Source: Lacrimispora sphenoides (GTDB lineage Bacteria; Bacillota; Clostridia; Lachnospirales; Lachnospiraceae). From it: a stretch of 64,000 nt of DNA. Location of the stretch: assembly GCF_900105215.1 (NCBI RefSeq), contig NZ_FOIP01000002.1, positions 1,612,001 through 1,676,000 of the forward strand, in the 5' to 3' direction. The translations under genes and the position numbers were made by a program. The notes under the pieces are model-generated. The model ran no database searches, was not told the DNA's origin, and was given only the letters and a program-made list of their open reading frames with translations. The first letter of the stretch is position 1. The number at the start of each line of letters is the position of its first letter. Of this stretch, positions 17,222 through 26,217 are shown piece after piece.

Positions 17222-18400
17222 ATGGCAAATGATTATGTATTTAACGACCAGCTACCTGTTGCTTCCTTAAAGATTGCAGCGCTGGAAAGCTGCCGGGAAT
17301 TGGCCGGGAAAGTAAACGACCACATCGTAGGTTTCCGCAGAAATGATATCCAGGAGCTGATACGCCGAAAAGCTGATCTTCACTATCGCGGATATGATGT
17401 GGACTCCTATCTTCTCAAATGCGAATGCCCGCGTTTTGGAAGCGGAGAAGCGAAAGGCATTATCAGGGAATCTGTCCGGGGCACGGACGTATTTGTGATG
17501 GCAGACGTCACCAATAACAGCATAACCTATACCGTCAATGGTTATACCAACCACATGTCTCCTGATGATCATTTTCAGGATTTAAAAAGAATCATTGGCG
17601 CCTGCAGCGCAACAGCCCATAGGGTATGTGTTATTATGCCGTTTTTATACGAGAGCCGCCAGCATAAGAGAACCAAAAGGGAATCTTTAGACTGCGCCAT
17701 GGCTTTGGAAGAACTGGTTCACATGGGAGTCAGCAACATCATTACCTTTGACGCTCACGATCCCAGAGTCCAAAATGCCATCCCATTAAATGGATTTGAC
17801 AATTTCATGCCCACTTACCAGTTTGTCAAGGCAGTATTGAGGAAGTGTCCGGATTTAAAGATTGATAAAGAGCATTTAATGGTAATCAGTCCGGATGAGG
17901 GTGCCATGGACCGTGCCGTATACCTTGCAAACAACTTAAGCGTGGACATGGGTATGTTTTATAAGAGACGGGATTACTCCAAAGTGATTGATGGGCGGAA
18001 CCCTATTGTCGCCCATGAATTCTTAGGTGCCTCCGTAGAAGGTAAGACAGTGTTAATCGTAGACGATATGATCTCCTCCGGGGAGAGCATGCTGGATACA
18101 GCAAAGGAATTAAAAGAGCGGAAAGCAGATAAGGTAATCGTTTGCTGTACCTTTGGCCTCTTCACCAACGGACTGGCTAAATTTGACGAATATTACAGTC
18201 GTGGATACATAGACTGCGTCGTTACTACAAATTTAAATTACCGTCCCATGGATTTGCTGGGAAGGGAATGGTATGTAGAAGCAGACATCAGTAAATACAT
18301 TGCGGCAATTGTAAATTCTTTAAATCATGATGTGCCCATAAGTACTGCCCTTTCTTCTACAGAGAAGATCCAGAATTTGTTAAAAAAGTATCGGGCGTAA
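17222..18400 (+). CDS. Ribose-phosphate pyrophosphokinase-like protein (divergent PRPP synthetase)
   Basis: 392 residues, much longer than the usual about 315. The ATP-binding-type block IRESVRGTDVFVM and the catalytic-domain block IVDDMISSGESM identify the PRPP synthetase/type I phosphoribosyltransferase superfamily. In classical PRPP synthetases the ribose-phosphate loop reads DDxIDTAGT; here it is DDMISSGES, closer to ordinary phosphoribosyltransferases. The flexible region after KRRDYSKV also differs. It probably makes PRPP from ribose-5-phosphate and ATP, but a second, classical prs elsewhere in the genome would not surprise me. The ATG at 17222 follows GGAGG; the gene is single with its own promoter and terminator. 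Confidence 0.8.
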   Translation: MANDYVFNDQLPVASLKIAALESCRELAGKVNDHIVGFRRNDIQELIRRKADLHYRGYDVDSYLLKCECPRFGSGEAKGIIRESVRGTDVFVMADVTNNSITYTVNGYTNHMSPDDHFQDLKRIIGACSATAHRVCVIMPFLYESRQHKRTKRESLDCAMALEELVHMGVSNIITFDAHDPRVQNAIPLNGFDNFMPTYQFVKAVLRKCPDLKIDKEHLMVISPDEGAMDRAVYLANNLSVDMGMFYKRRDYSKVIDGRNPIVAHEFLGASVEGKTVLIVDDMISSGESMLDTAKELKERKADKVIVCCTFGLFTNGLAKFDEYYSRGYIDCVVTTNLNYRPMDLLGREWYVEADISKYIAAIVNSLNHDVPISTALSSTEKIQNLLKKYRA

Positions 18401-18456
18401 GAATATGCCCTGCCCTTACAAACGCAAAAGGGTGTAAGGTTCCTCTTCGTTTTAAC

Positions 18457-18499
18457 AAAAAAGTGAGATGCTGCTATTTTGCAGCATCTCACTTTTTTT
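18457..18499. terminator. Bidirectional terminator between convergent prs-like gene and pgeF
   Basis: Arms of about 18 bases (AAGTGAGATGCTGC / GCAGCATCTCACTT with A and T flanks) pair perfectly around TATTTT. T tracts flank both sides, so it can end transcripts from both directions. Confidence 0.9.
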
Positions 18500-18531
18500 G
18501 AACTTATGAATTATAAAAAATAAGCGTATCA

Positions 18532-19398
18532 TTACCCATTGTTTTTTTCAACAATCCCTAAAAATGCCGCCAGATTCCCTCTCTCATTCCCGGTCGTCCG
18601 GTGGGAAAATAAAAGATCTGAATTACAATGGGTACAGATATCCGTAACCTGGATGTTTTCCTGCTTTATCCCTGATTCCAGCAGTACAATTTCATTCGCC
18701 CGCCAAAGATCCAGCATATATTTTCCATCTTTCTTTTCAGATAATATATCGCTCCAATACTTCTTATCGAAACCTTTCATAAACTCCTGGGCCACTTCGC
18801 CTCCTACCTCATAACATTCCTTGCAGATGCTGGGGCCAATGCAGGCGATCACATCCTCTGCCTTCGTTCCAAAGGCTTCCTCCATTTTTTTGACCGTAAC
18901 TTCCCCCATGCGTTTCACAGTTCCCCTCCAGCCGGAGTGGCTAAGCCCTATGGCCTGATGAATTGGATCCAGAAAATAAAGGGGCACGCAATCTGCATAA
19001 AAGGTAACCAGAGTAATTCCAGGAACATTGGTGATCAATCCATCCACATCTTCATAATCCCGTTCCTTTACGATTCCTTTCCCTGCATCCTCTTCCGTTA
19101 CCAGCCGGACATTGGTTGTATGGGTCTGATAGGACAAAACCATCCGCTCCATATCAACTCCCAGAGCCTTTCCCATCCTACGGTAGTTTTCCATAACATG
19201 GGACCGATTATCTCCCCGGGTAAATGTAAAATTCATAGTAGCATACTTTCCCTGGCTCACGCCTCCCAGTTTCGTTGAAAATCCCTGCTTCACTAACCCA
19301 GTTCTTTCTAAAATAGGAAAGGACAAATAAGGTACCTTTTCCACTGTCTTATAATCCATTCCAATATCAATAGCTTTACGCTTCCACATATCTTCCAT
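18532..19398 (-). CDS. pgeF: Multicopper polyphenol oxidase (YfiH/PgeF) family protein
   Basis: About 288 residues. Family members cleave purine nucleosides by phosphorolysis and have a peptidoglycan-editing role in E. coli; they were first described as laccases. The conserved metal-site motifs are visible: YADCVPLYF, SHSGWRGTVKRM and CIGPSICKECYEVG. The C-terminal NSDLLFSHRTTGNERGNLAAFLG block is typical. The start is set at 19398 after an AAAGGG element; a GTG three bases upstream is possible. It is the last gene downstream of yraN. Confidence 0.9.
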   Translation of the reverse strand: MEDMWKRKAIDIGMDYKTVEKVPYLSFPILERTGLVKQGFSTKLGGVSQGKYATMNFTFTRGDNRSHVMENYRRMGKALGVDMERMVLSYQTHTTNVRLVTEEDAGKGIVKERDYEDVDGLITNVPGITLVTFYADCVPLYFLDPIHQAIGLSHSGWRGTVKRMGEVTVKKMEEAFGTKAEDVIACIGPSICKECYEVGGEVAQEFMKGFDKKYWSDILSEKKDGKYMLDLWRANEIVLLESGIKQENIQVTDICTHCNSDLLFSHRTTGNERGNLAAFLGIVEKNNG

Positions 19399-19410
19399 CA
19401 CACCCTTTGT

Positions 19411-19761
19411 TTAAAATGCGTCTTTAATCAGCCGGATTTCCTGTCCAAGGATTGCCACCACATCAAACCGGCAGGGAATGTCCTCCCCCAGATGGCACCG
19501 GTACAAATATCTTTTGGCAGCATCCCTTATTTTCCTCTGCTTCAAAAAATGGACTGCTTCCGCCGGATCTCCTTTTTCCAGATTCCGCCGGTACTTTACC
19601 TCAATAAAGACGAGTTCCTTTCCATCCTTTGCGATAATATCGATTTCTCCCTTACGGTCTCCAAAATTCCGTTCTAATATAACATATCCTTTACTTTCCA
19701 GATATGCGGCAGCCGCATCTTCAAACTCACTTCCAATCTCCCGATTGTTCTTCAAAGACAA
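19411..19761 (-). CDS. UPF0102 (YraN) endonuclease-fold protein
   Basis: 116 residues, the usual size. The PD-(D/E)xK-like core is visible as GEIDIIAKDGKELVFIEVKYR. Members look like Holliday-junction-resolvase-type nucleases, but no activity is established. It overlaps the end of rnhB by ten bases, which suggests translational coupling, and this rnhB-yraN order is common in Firmicutes. Confidence 0.93.
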   Translation of the reverse strand: MSLKNNREIGSEFEDAAAAYLESKGYVILERNFGDRKGEIDIIAKDGKELVFIEVKYRRNLEKGDPAEAVHFLKQRKIRDAAKRYLYRCHLGEDIPCRFDVVAILGQEIRLIKDAF

Positions 19762-20402
19762 CCTCCCACAAAATTCTTAATAAAGCTGCGTCTGTGAATG
19801 GGACAGGGACCAAATTCCTTTAGGGCATTAATATGAACGGCCGTCCCATATCCCTTATGCTTTGCAAAACCATATTCCGGAAACAATTTGTCATATTCTT
19901 CCATCATATGATCCCTGGTCACTTTTGCCATAATGCTTGCAGCGGCAATTGACACGCTCTTTGAATCTCCCTTGACAATAGGAACCTGGGAAGCGGTAAC
20001 TCCCGGGATCGTAACTGCATCATTTAATAAAACTTCCGGTTCTACTCCCAATTTGCCTATGGCAAGCCTCATAGCTTCATAGGTAGCCTGCAGGATATTT
20101 ATTTCATCGATCCGGTCTGCTCCGACCACTCCAACTGCAAAAGCGGAGGCTTTTTCCTGGATTTCTTCAAAAAGGGCTTCCCGCCGTTTCTCTGACAGTT
20201 TTTTTGAATCATTTAAAAAAAGAATTTCGCAAGCCCTGGGCAGAATCACCGCACCAGCTACCACTGGTCCTGCCAGAGGTCCGCGTCCAGCCTCATCGAT
20301 TCCGCAGACCAGGATATGATCCTCATACTGGCGTTCAAACTCTTTCATTATCTCCAGGCGCTCCTGTTCCGCCTGAAGCTTTTCTTCTGTTAATTTTCTC
20401 AT
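19752..20402 (-). CDS. rnhB: Ribonuclease HII
   Basis: Removes misincorporated ribonucleotides and RNA primers from DNA. 216 residues from the ATG at 20402 (MRKLTEEKLQ), chosen because GGGAG lies 9 bases before it; the reading frame is open further upstream. The signature GIDEAGRGPLAGPV carries the catalytic Asp and Glu (36, 37), and later DSKKLSEKRRE and the VTRDHMMEE block complete the site. It is followed by yraN and preceded by rbgA. Confidence 0.95.
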   Translation of the reverse strand: MRKLTEEKLQAEQERLEIMKEFERQYEDHILVCGIDEAGRGPLAGPVVAGAVILPRACEILFLNDSKKLSEKRREALFEEIQEKASAFAVGVVGADRIDEINILQATYEAMRLAIGKLGVEPEVLLNDAVTIPGVTASQVPIVKGDSKSVSIAAASIMAKVTRDHMMEEYDKLFPEYGFAKHKGYGTAVHINALKEFGPCPIHRRSFIKNFVGGCL

Positions 20403-20483
20403 TTCTTTAAGCTCCCATTTTTTGATTGAAAAACAGGGTCCTGCTCTTTTTCCAAAAAGCAAAACCCTTTCATTAAATTCTGG

Positions 20484-21326
20484 TTATTGCGCAGGAAGTT
20501 CCAGAGTCATACGACCCAGCTTTCCGCTTCTGAAATCGTCAATTAAAAGATTCGAAGCCTTCACCAGGTCCAGTTCACCGCCTTTTGCAAGACAGGCCCT
20601 GGCCTGTGCCACCTGCATTAATGCCTCCAGGGCATCTTCTGTTTCTATTCCATATCTTTCAGAAAGAACTCTGGGATATTTTTTTGTCAGGAAACGGATG
20701 AGCTCCATTGCCAGTTCATCCTTATTCAATATCTCATCATTGACAGATCCAATGAGAGCAAGCCTGATTCCCACCTGCTGATCCTCAAATTTCGGCCACA
20801 AAATACCGGGGGTATCAAGAAGCTCTAGGCTCTTATTAAGCCTGATCCACTGATTCCCTTTCGTCACTCCCGGTCTGTTTCCTGTTTTTGTGCATGCTTT
20901 TCCCGCAAATGAATTGATAAAGGTAGACTTTCCCACATTGGGAATTCCCACCACCATAGCTCTCACCGGACGGTTTAAAATCCCTCTTCTGCGGTCACGT
21001 TCTATTTTCTCCTTGCATGCCTCCTGAACAACACCGTTAATCTGCTTTAATCCTGCCCCGCTCTTGGAATTCACCTTGACAACGTAGCAGCCCTTGGCTT
21101 CAAAATATGACTCCCAGGCACTGTTGCAGCGTTCATCCGCAAGATCGGATTTATTAAGCAGAACGATACGTGCCTTTCCGGCTCCTAATTCATCAATATC
21201 AGGATTCCGGCTGCTTAAGGGTACTCTCGCGTCCACCAGTTCTATTATCAAATCAATTAATTTGATATCTTCCTTCATAGCTCTTTTGGCTTTGGTCATA
21301 TGACCTGGATACCATTGTATATTCAT
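20484..21326 (-). CDS. rbgA: Ribosome biogenesis GTPase RbgA (YlqF)
   Basis: Circularly permuted GTPase for late 50S assembly. 280 residues beginning MNIQWYPGHMTKAKRAM. The G motifs occur in permuted order: G4 NKSDL first, then G1 GIPNVGKS, then G3 DTPG. A C-terminal helical domain follows. It lies ten bases after lepB in the conserved rplS-lepB-rbgA-rnhB order. Confidence 0.96.
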   Translation of the reverse strand: MNIQWYPGHMTKAKRAMKEDIKLIDLIIELVDARVPLSSRNPDIDELGAGKARIVLLNKSDLADERCNSAWESYFEAKGCYVVKVNSKSGAGLKQINGVVQEACKEKIERDRRRGILNRPVRAMVVGIPNVGKSTFINSFAGKACTKTGNRPGVTKGNQWIRLNKSLELLDTPGILWPKFEDQQVGIRLALIGSVNDEILNKDELAMELIRFLTKKYPRVLSERYGIETEDALEALMQVAQARACLAKGGELDLVKASNLLIDDFRSGKLGRMTLELPAQ

Positions 21327-21335
21327 AACATTCCT

Positions 21336-21887
21336 CTACTTTGAACGAATTAGTTCCATTTTTATAAAAGGCATCATCCGGAACCATACCTTGCCCTGGA
21401 TCTGGCCTCTGCTTACATTTCCGATATTTGCAAAACGGCTGTCCTCGCTACTGTCTCTGTTATCACCCAGCAGAAAATATTCATCACTCCCAAGCTTGAC
21501 CGGCTTTTCCGCGAGTCCGGAAAGTGAAATACGGCCAGAGCCGGACGGCTCTTTCAGCTTTTCGCCGTCAACAAAGATTTCATCGTTTTTTATATGCACG
21601 GTTTCCCCTGGCAGGCCGATGACCCTCTTTACATTCATTTTCTGATCTTCTCTTTGAAATACCACAACATCAAACCGATCCGGGTTTCCAAAATCATAAG
21701 CCAACCGGTCCATTAAAACCACATCATCCGAAGCGAGAAGAGGAAGCATGGAGTGCCCTGCAATCACGATCTGTGTTCCATAAGCATAGACCAGAAACCA
21801 TGCTAAGGCAATCACTACTACAATATCAACGACCCAGTTGACTATTTGCCGGAGTTTATTATTATCTTCACTGTGATAAAAATCCAT
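21336..21887 (-). CDS. lepB: Signal peptidase I
   Basis: Cleaves signal peptides on the outer face of the membrane. 183 residues with one N-terminal membrane segment (about 16-36). The catalytic Ser46 (AGHSMLPLL) and Lys87 (MNVKRVIGLPGE) are both present, and the GDNRDSSEDSR box follows. Typical short Gram-positive type. It may have a promoter of its own after the rplS terminator. Confidence 0.95.
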   Translation of the reverse strand: MDFYHSEDNNKLRQIVNWVVDIVVVIALAWFLVYAYGTQIVIAGHSMLPLLASDDVVLMDRLAYDFGNPDRFDVVVFQREDQKMNVKRVIGLPGETVHIKNDEIFVDGEKLKEPSGSGRISLSGLAEKPVKLGSDEYFLLGDNRDSSEDSRFANIGNVSRGQIQGKVWFRMMPFIKMELIRSK

Positions 21888-21926
21888 GTATGAAACCCCC
21901 CATCTATTATAAGGAAGTTCGCTTCG

Positions 21927-21954
21927 CTTATCTTCATTAAGTAACTCATGTCAA
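21927..21954 (-). promoter_or_regulatory. Possible promoter for lepB-rbgA-rnhB-yraN-pgeF
   Basis: On the minus strand a perfect TTGACA (21949-21954), 16 bases, then GATAAG (21927-21932). The -10 is weak; position right after the rplS hairpin supports it. Confidence 0.4.
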
Positions 21955-21958
21955 GAAA

Positions 21959-21978
21959 GGGACAATTTGCATTGTCCC
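21959..21978 (-). terminator. Hairpin after rplS
   Basis: GGGACAAT, four-base loop, ATTGTCCC, followed on the minus strand by TTTCTT. It lies 18 bases after the rplS stop. Confidence 0.6.
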
Positions 21979-21995
21979 CCTCACCTGATCCGGAA

Positions 21996-22343
21996 TTATT
22001 TAACTGATTCTTTGACCTTAGCAGCCTTACCAACTCTGTCTCTTAAGTAGTAAAGTTTTGCTCTTCTTACTTTACCTCTTCTTACAACTTCAATGTTGTC
22101 TACAGAAGGGGAATGTAATGGCCAGGTCTTTTCAACGCCGATGCCGTTAGAATTCTTTCTTACGGTAAATGTCTCTCTGGCGCCGCCGTTCTGTCTTTTA
22201 ATAACGGTTCCTTCAAAAATCTGGATTCTTTCGCGGGCACCCTCTTTGATCTTGTTGTATACCTTAACGGTATCGCCAACGTTGAACTGAGGAACTTCCT
22301 GCTTTAACTGTGCTGCTTCAATATTCTTAATAATTTCGTTCAT
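21996..22343 (-). CDS. rplS: Ribosomal protein L19
   Basis: Large-subunit protein at the subunit interface. 115 residues, normal length, with the family blocks [28 protein letters not shown] and [20 protein letters not shown] precedes the ATG. It has a promoter of its own at 22437-22465 and a leader of about 90 bases, so it can be expressed apart from trmD. Confidence 0.98.
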   Translation of the reverse strand: MNEIIKNIEAAQLKQEVPQFNVGDTVKVYNKIKEGARERIQIFEGTVIKRQNGGARETFTVRKNSNGIGVEKTWPLHSPSVDNIEVVRRGKVRRAKLYYLRDRVGKAAKVKESVK

Positions 22344-22436
22344 TGTGTGAACCTCCTTGATATTATTTGATGTTCTTAATACTTCATTTTAAAATCCGTA
22401 ACAGAGGACCATCGCCTTTTCATCACAACGTTTTTC

Positions 22437-22465
22437 ATTTTATCATAAAGAAACTTGGATTGCAA
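22437..22465 (-). promoter_or_regulatory. Promoter and leader of rplS
   Basis: On the minus strand TTGCAA (22460-22465), 17 bases, TAAAAT (22437-22442). The leader (about 22344-22430) could hold an L19 autoregulatory element as known from other Firmicutes, but I could not match its consensus by eye. Confidence 0.65.
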
Positions 22466-22482
22466 GTCCTTTCTTCCTTAAA

Positions 22483-23229
22483 TTATTCCCGTTTTTCCTG
22501 CTCATTTTCAAGCTTTTTTAAATATTCTGCTTCTTTTTTAGACAGGCTGGCATCCGCCAAAAGATCCGGCCTACGTTCCAGGGTCCGTTTAATGGATTGT
22601 TCCCTTCTCCAGGTATCAATATTTTTATGATGACCGGATAAAAGGATATCAGGAACCCGGAGTCCCCTATACTCTTCCGGCCTGGTATACTGGGGATATT
22701 CCAGAAGATTGTCGTGGAAGGATTCAAATTCTGCAGAGGTATCGTTGTTTAAAACCCCTGGGATCAGCCGGGAAATGCAGTCAATCATAACCATGGCCGG
22801 AAGCTCTCCTCCTGTCAGCACATAATCACCGATGGAAAGATAATCCGTGGCAACAAGTTCCAAAGCTCTCTCATCAATTCCTTCATAATGGCCGCATAGG
22901 AAAACAAGGTCTTCTTCCTTTGCCAGCTCCTCCGCAATTCTCTGGTTAAAAACCCTCCCCTGGGGAGTCATGTAGATAACCCGGGGCTTTTTCCCAATCT
23001 TCTCACACAAATCATCATAGGCCTCGCAAATAGGCATCGGCTGCATGACCATTCCGGCTCCGCCTCCATAGGGATAATCATCCACATGGCGGTGCTTGTC
23101 CGTTGAATATTCCCGGATATCTATGGCTTCAATAGAGAGCAGGCCCTTTTCCGCCGCTCTCCCGATAATGCTGGTGTGGAGGCCGTTTAGGACCATCTCA
23201 GGAAACAGGGTTAATATGTGATAATTCAT
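22483..23229 (-). CDS. trmD: tRNA (guanine37-N1)-methyltransferase
   Basis: Methylates G37 of tRNAs to prevent frameshifting. 248 residues with the SPOUT trefoil-knot motifs: YPYGGGAGMVM, LCGHYEGIDERA and YLSIGDYVLTGGELPAM. It follows rimM by 22 bases, the conserved rimM-trmD pair. Confidence 0.97.
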   Translation of the reverse strand: MNYHILTLFPEMVLNGLHTSIIGRAAEKGLLSIEAIDIREYSTDKHRHVDDYPYGGGAGMVMQPMPICEAYDDLCEKIGKKPRVIYMTPQGRVFNQRIAEELAKEEDLVFLCGHYEGIDERALELVATDYLSIGDYVLTGGELPAMVMIDCISRLIPGVLNNDTSAEFESFHDNLLEYPQYTRPEEYRGLRVPDILLSGHHKNIDTWRREQSIKRTLERRPDLLADASLSKKEAEYLKKLENEQEKRE

Positions 23230-23251
23230 TGTCTATTTCCACTCCTCTATC

Positions 23252-23761
23252 TTAATCCAGAAGTCCATCCATGATGTGAACGGTAACAGTTCCTTCTGTT
23301 AAATCCACATTTAACACGCATTCCTTGATTGCCGGAAGCAGGACTTCCTTCCCTTCTGCCGTCTTTACTTCATAAACATCATTGGCTCCGGTCTTGATCA
23401 CATCGGTCAGGGTTCCAAACTCTTGTCCATCCTCAGTGACTACGCGAAGTCCAATTAAGTCAAAAATGAAATTTTCATCCGGTCCCAGCTCTACCGCCTG
23501 GTCCCTGGTTATGAGCAGATCTTTTCCTTTATATTTTTCAATGTCATCAATGGAATCATATCCTTTAAACTTAAGGATCACCATATTCTTAAAAAACTTT
23601 ACTCCCTGGATTTCCAGATCCATATGCTCCCGGCCTGTATCCAGAATTACATTCTTTAGACTTTTAAAACGATTTACATCGTCTGTGGTTGGATAAACCT
23701 TCACTTCTCCTCTCACCCCGTGAGTGGATGAAATTACGCCAACTCTTAACAAATTATCCAT
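23252..23761 (-). CDS. rimM: 16S rRNA processing protein RimM
   Basis: 30S assembly factor that binds S19. 169 residues from the ATG at 23761 ([15 protein letters not shown]), preceded by GGAGAG; in-frame ATGs further upstream have no suitable site. The N-terminal RimM barrel ([11 protein letters not shown]) and C-terminal PRC-barrel ([15 protein letters not shown] onward) are visible. Two hairpins separate it from khpA, unlike many Firmicutes where khpA and rimM are directly joined. Confidence 0.95.
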   Translation of the reverse strand: MDNLLRVGVISSTHGVRGEVKVYPTTDDVNRFKSLKNVILDTGREHMDLEIQGVKFFKNMVILKFKGYDSIDDIEKYKGKDLLITRDQAVELGPDENFIFDLIGLRVVTEDGQEFGTLTDVIKTGANDVYEVKTAEGKEVLLPAIKECVLNVDLTEGTVTVHIMDGLLD

Positions 23762-23825
23762 CTGTCTCTCCATATTATGCAAAGGAAATCTGCTTCACTT
23801 TGCTCATCGAACCATATCAAAGAAA

Positions 23826-23843
23826 CCGGATATTACTATCCGG
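23826..23843 (-). terminator. Second hairpin between khpA and rimM
   Basis: CCGGATA, four-base loop, TATCCGG, followed on the minus strand by TTTCTTT. It lies about 75 bases after the khpA terminator. Confidence 0.5.
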
Positions 23844-23878
23844 CTTATTTTAAGCATTTGCACAAAGAAAATAATACC

Positions 23879-23914
23879 AAAAGGACCGTCGTCCCGACAG
23901 GCCGGCGGTCTTTT
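23879..23914 (-). terminator. Terminator after khpA
   Basis: Arms AAAGACCGCCG and CGACGGTCCTTT on the minus strand pair with one mismatch and end in T's directly after the khpA stop at 23919. Confidence 0.7.
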
Positions 23915-23918
23915 ACGG

Positions 23919-24146
23919 TTACTGGATTTCTACAGTAACCTTTTTGTCTTCTTTGGAAGCTGCTGCTTTTACAACAGAGCGGATAGCTTTAGCGATCCTG
24001 CCCTGCTTGCCAATTACCTTACCCATGTCGGAAGGTGCAACCGTAAGTTCAAGGATTATCTCATCGTCTTTAACGGTTTCAGTAACAACAACCTGATCCG
24101 GGTTATCAACCAGTGCTCTTGCAATTACTTCTACTAATTCCTTCAT
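23919..24146 (-). CDS. khpA: KH-domain RNA-binding protein KhpA (YlqC)
   Basis: 75 residues from the ATG at 24146; the in-frame GTG nine bases upstream is inside the AGGTGA ribosome binding site. The KH type II signature GKVIGKQGRIAKAIRSVVKA is visible as a GxxG loop (GKQG). KhpA pairs with KhpB and acts in RNA metabolism and cell-size control in streptococci. It follows rpsP by 15 bases. Confidence 0.93.
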   Translation of the reverse strand: MKELVEVIARALVDNPDQVVVTETVKDDEIILELTVAPSDMGKVIGKQGRIAKAIRSVVKAAASKEDKKVTVEIQ

Positions 24147-24161
24147 ATGCTTCACCTCTCA

Positions 24162-24404
24162 CTACTGGATACCGGCGATCTTTAAAAGCTTGCTTACAAC
24201 TTCAGTTGGCTGAGCACCTGCAGTTAACCACTTCTTTGCGTTCTCTTCGTTAAACTTGATTACGCTTGGTTCTGTGGTAGGATCATAGTAACCAACCTCT
24301 TCGATGAATCTGCCATCTCTTGGAGATCTGGAATCTGCAACTACAATTCTATAGAAAGGAGCCTTTTTCTGACCCATTCTTTTTAATCTCATTTTTACTG
24401 CCAT
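24162..24404 (-). CDS. rpsP: Ribosomal protein S16
   Basis: 30S subunit protein. 80 residues from the ATG at 24404 ([19 protein letters not shown]), following AGGAGGTGA. The blocks [24 protein letters not shown] are typical. It lies between ffh and khpA in the conserved order. Confidence 0.98.
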   Translation of the reverse strand: MAVKMRLKRMGQKKAPFYRIVVADSRSPRDGRFIEEVGYYDPTTEPSVIKFNEENAKKWLTAGAQPTEVVSKLLKIAGIQ

Positions 24405-24490
24405 TTTGAAATTCACCTCCTTAAATCTTGGATTCTGAAACTAATTTATAGCGAACGCAGAAATCTGCTTTGCTAACGTAAAAGAATAAA

Positions 24491-25840
24491 CTAAAACGGT
24501 AACTTCATCTTGCCGAACAAACCGCCGTGACGCTTTCCGCCGCCCATCATGCCGGGAAGCTGTTTCATCATCTTCTTCATCTGATCAAACTGCTTGACTA
24601 TGCGGTTTACTTCTGTGATATCCACGCCCGCACCCTTTGCTACACGCTGCTTTCTGGAAGCATTTTTCATAAGCTCAGGATTCAACCGTTCTTTGTTTGT
24701 CATGGAAAGGATGATCGCTTCCACCCGGTCCATGGCTTTTTCATCAAAATCCATATCCTTCATCTGGCCCATGCCTGGCATCATGCTTAATATACTTGCC
24801 ATGCCGCCCATTTTCTTTACCTGGTTCATCTGGTCCAGAAAGTCATTGTAATCAAATTCTGCCTTGCGGAGCTTTTGAGACAACTCTTTTGCTTTCTCTT
24901 CATCAACCTGGGATTCGGCCTTTTCAATAAGGGAAAGGATATCGCCCATACCAAGAATTCTGGAAGCCATACGGTCTGGATAAAACTGCTCCAAATCGGA
25001 AAGTTTTTCTCCCATACCTACATAAAGAACCGGTTTGCCGGTTACTGCACGGATCGAGAGGGCTGCACCGCCCCTGGTATCACCGTCCAGCTTGGTAATG
25101 ATAACGCCGTCAATGCCAATTTTGTCGTTGAACATTCCTGCTACATTTACCGCATCTTGTCCTGTCATGGCATCTACTACTAATATCGTCTGATGAACAT
25201 CTACCGCATCTTTAATTTCAATCAGCTCGTTCATCATGTCTTCATCAATATGAAGACGGCCTGCCGTATCCAGAATGATCACATTCTGGTCATTCTTTGC
25301 CGCATAAGCAACAGCGGCCTTAGCAATATCTGCCGGTTTATGGTTTTCTCCCATGGAGAAAACGGGAACGCCCTGCTTTTCCCCATTGATCTGCAGCTGC
25401 TTGATGGCAGCCGGACGGTAAACGTCACAAGCAACGAGAAGCGGCTTCCTGCCCTTTGCCTTAAGCTTTCCGGCAATCTTGGCAGTGGTTGTCGTTTTAC
25501 CGGCACCCTGAAGACCTGCCATCAGGATGATGGTCATATCGCTGGCAGGCTTTAACGAAATTTCAGTCGTCTCAGATCCCATCAGCTTTACCAGTTCTTC
25601 ATTTACAATCTTTATTACCATCTGTCCGGGAGTCAGACTATTCTGGACATCCTGTCCAATTGCCCGCTCCTGTACAGCGCTTATAAACTGTTTAACAACC
25701 TTAAAGCTTACATCGGCTTCCAGTAAAGCCATCTTCACTTCTTTAAGGGCTGTTTTCACATCGGCTTCGGACAAACGTCCTTTGCCTCTTAAGCTCTTAA
25801 ATACATTCTGTAATTTATCGGATAAGCTCTCAAAAGCCAT
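24491..25840 (-). CDS. ffh: Signal recognition particle GTPase Ffh
   Basis: Binds signal sequences and 4.5S/6S RNA and targets ribosomes to the membrane. 449 residues: N domain (1-about 90), G domain with G1 GLQGAGKTTTTAKIAG, the DTAGRLHIDEDMM and TKLDGDTRGGAAL motifs, then the methionine-rich M domain from about 300 with the GMGxM-type loops and a short Gly-rich end (GGGKRHGGLFGK). It follows ylxM by 11 bases. Confidence 0.98.
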   Translation of the reverse strand: MAFESLSDKLQNVFKSLRGKGRLSEADVKTALKEVKMALLEADVSFKVVKQFISAVQERAIGQDVQNSLTPGQMVIKIVNEELVKLMGSETTEISLKPASDMTIILMAGLQGAGKTTTTAKIAGKLKAKGRKPLLVACDVYRPAAIKQLQINGEKQGVPVFSMGENHKPADIAKAAVAYAAKNDQNVIILDTAGRLHIDEDMMNELIEIKDAVDVHQTILVVDAMTGQDAVNVAGMFNDKIGIDGVIITKLDGDTRGGAALSIRAVTGKPVLYVGMGEKLSDLEQFYPDRMASRILGMGDILSLIEKAESQVDEEKAKELSQKLRKAEFDYNDFLDQMNQVKKMGGMASILSMMPGMGQMKDMDFDEKAMDRVEAIILSMTNKERLNPELMKNASRKQRVAKGAGVDITEVNRIVKQFDQMKKMMKQLPGMMGGGKRHGGLFGKMKLPF

Positions 25841-25851
25841 CTAACGCCCTC

Positions 25852-26202
25852 CTAATGAGCTTCCAGCTCGATGATTTCACCCGATATCTCCTCAATGCGA
25901 TGGATCAGATTCATATCGTTCGTACCGGCAAACTCTTTTGTCAAACTCTGGATCTCTCTGGCCAGTTTTTTTGTCTGCTCAAACTTTTTTACCAGATGAA
26001 GTTTTTCTTCATAATCTTCCAGGATCCTATTGCACCGTTTAATGAGGTCATGGACACCCTGACGGCTGATTCCCTGTTCTTCTGCTATCTCACTTAAAGA
26101 AAGGTCGTAAAAAACCACATCTTCGTAGATATGCCTCTGATGCTCTGTTAAAAGAGCGCCGTAGAAATCATATAATAAGACCTGTCTTGCAATCCTCTCC
26201 AT
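25852..26202 (-). CDS. ylxM: YlxM/p13-like helix-turn-helix protein of the SRP operon
   Basis: Small DNA-binding-like protein found next to ffh in Firmicutes; it supports SRP function in streptococci. 116 residues from the ATG at 26202 (MERIARQVLLYDFY). An upstream in-frame ATG at 26226 cannot be used because it lies within or before the -10 element at 26218-26223. The sigma-factor-region-4-like helix-turn-helix is visible in LSLSEIAEEQGISRQGVHDLI. The transcript would begin only about ten bases before the start codon. Confidence 0.93.
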   Translation of the reverse strand: MERIARQVLLYDFYGALLTEHQRHIYEDVVFYDLSLSEIAEEQGISRQGVHDLIKRCNRILEDYEEKLHLVKKFEQTKKLAREIQSLTKEFAGTNDMNLIHRIEEISGEIIELEAH

Positions 26203-26217
26203 ATCATCACCTGGGAT

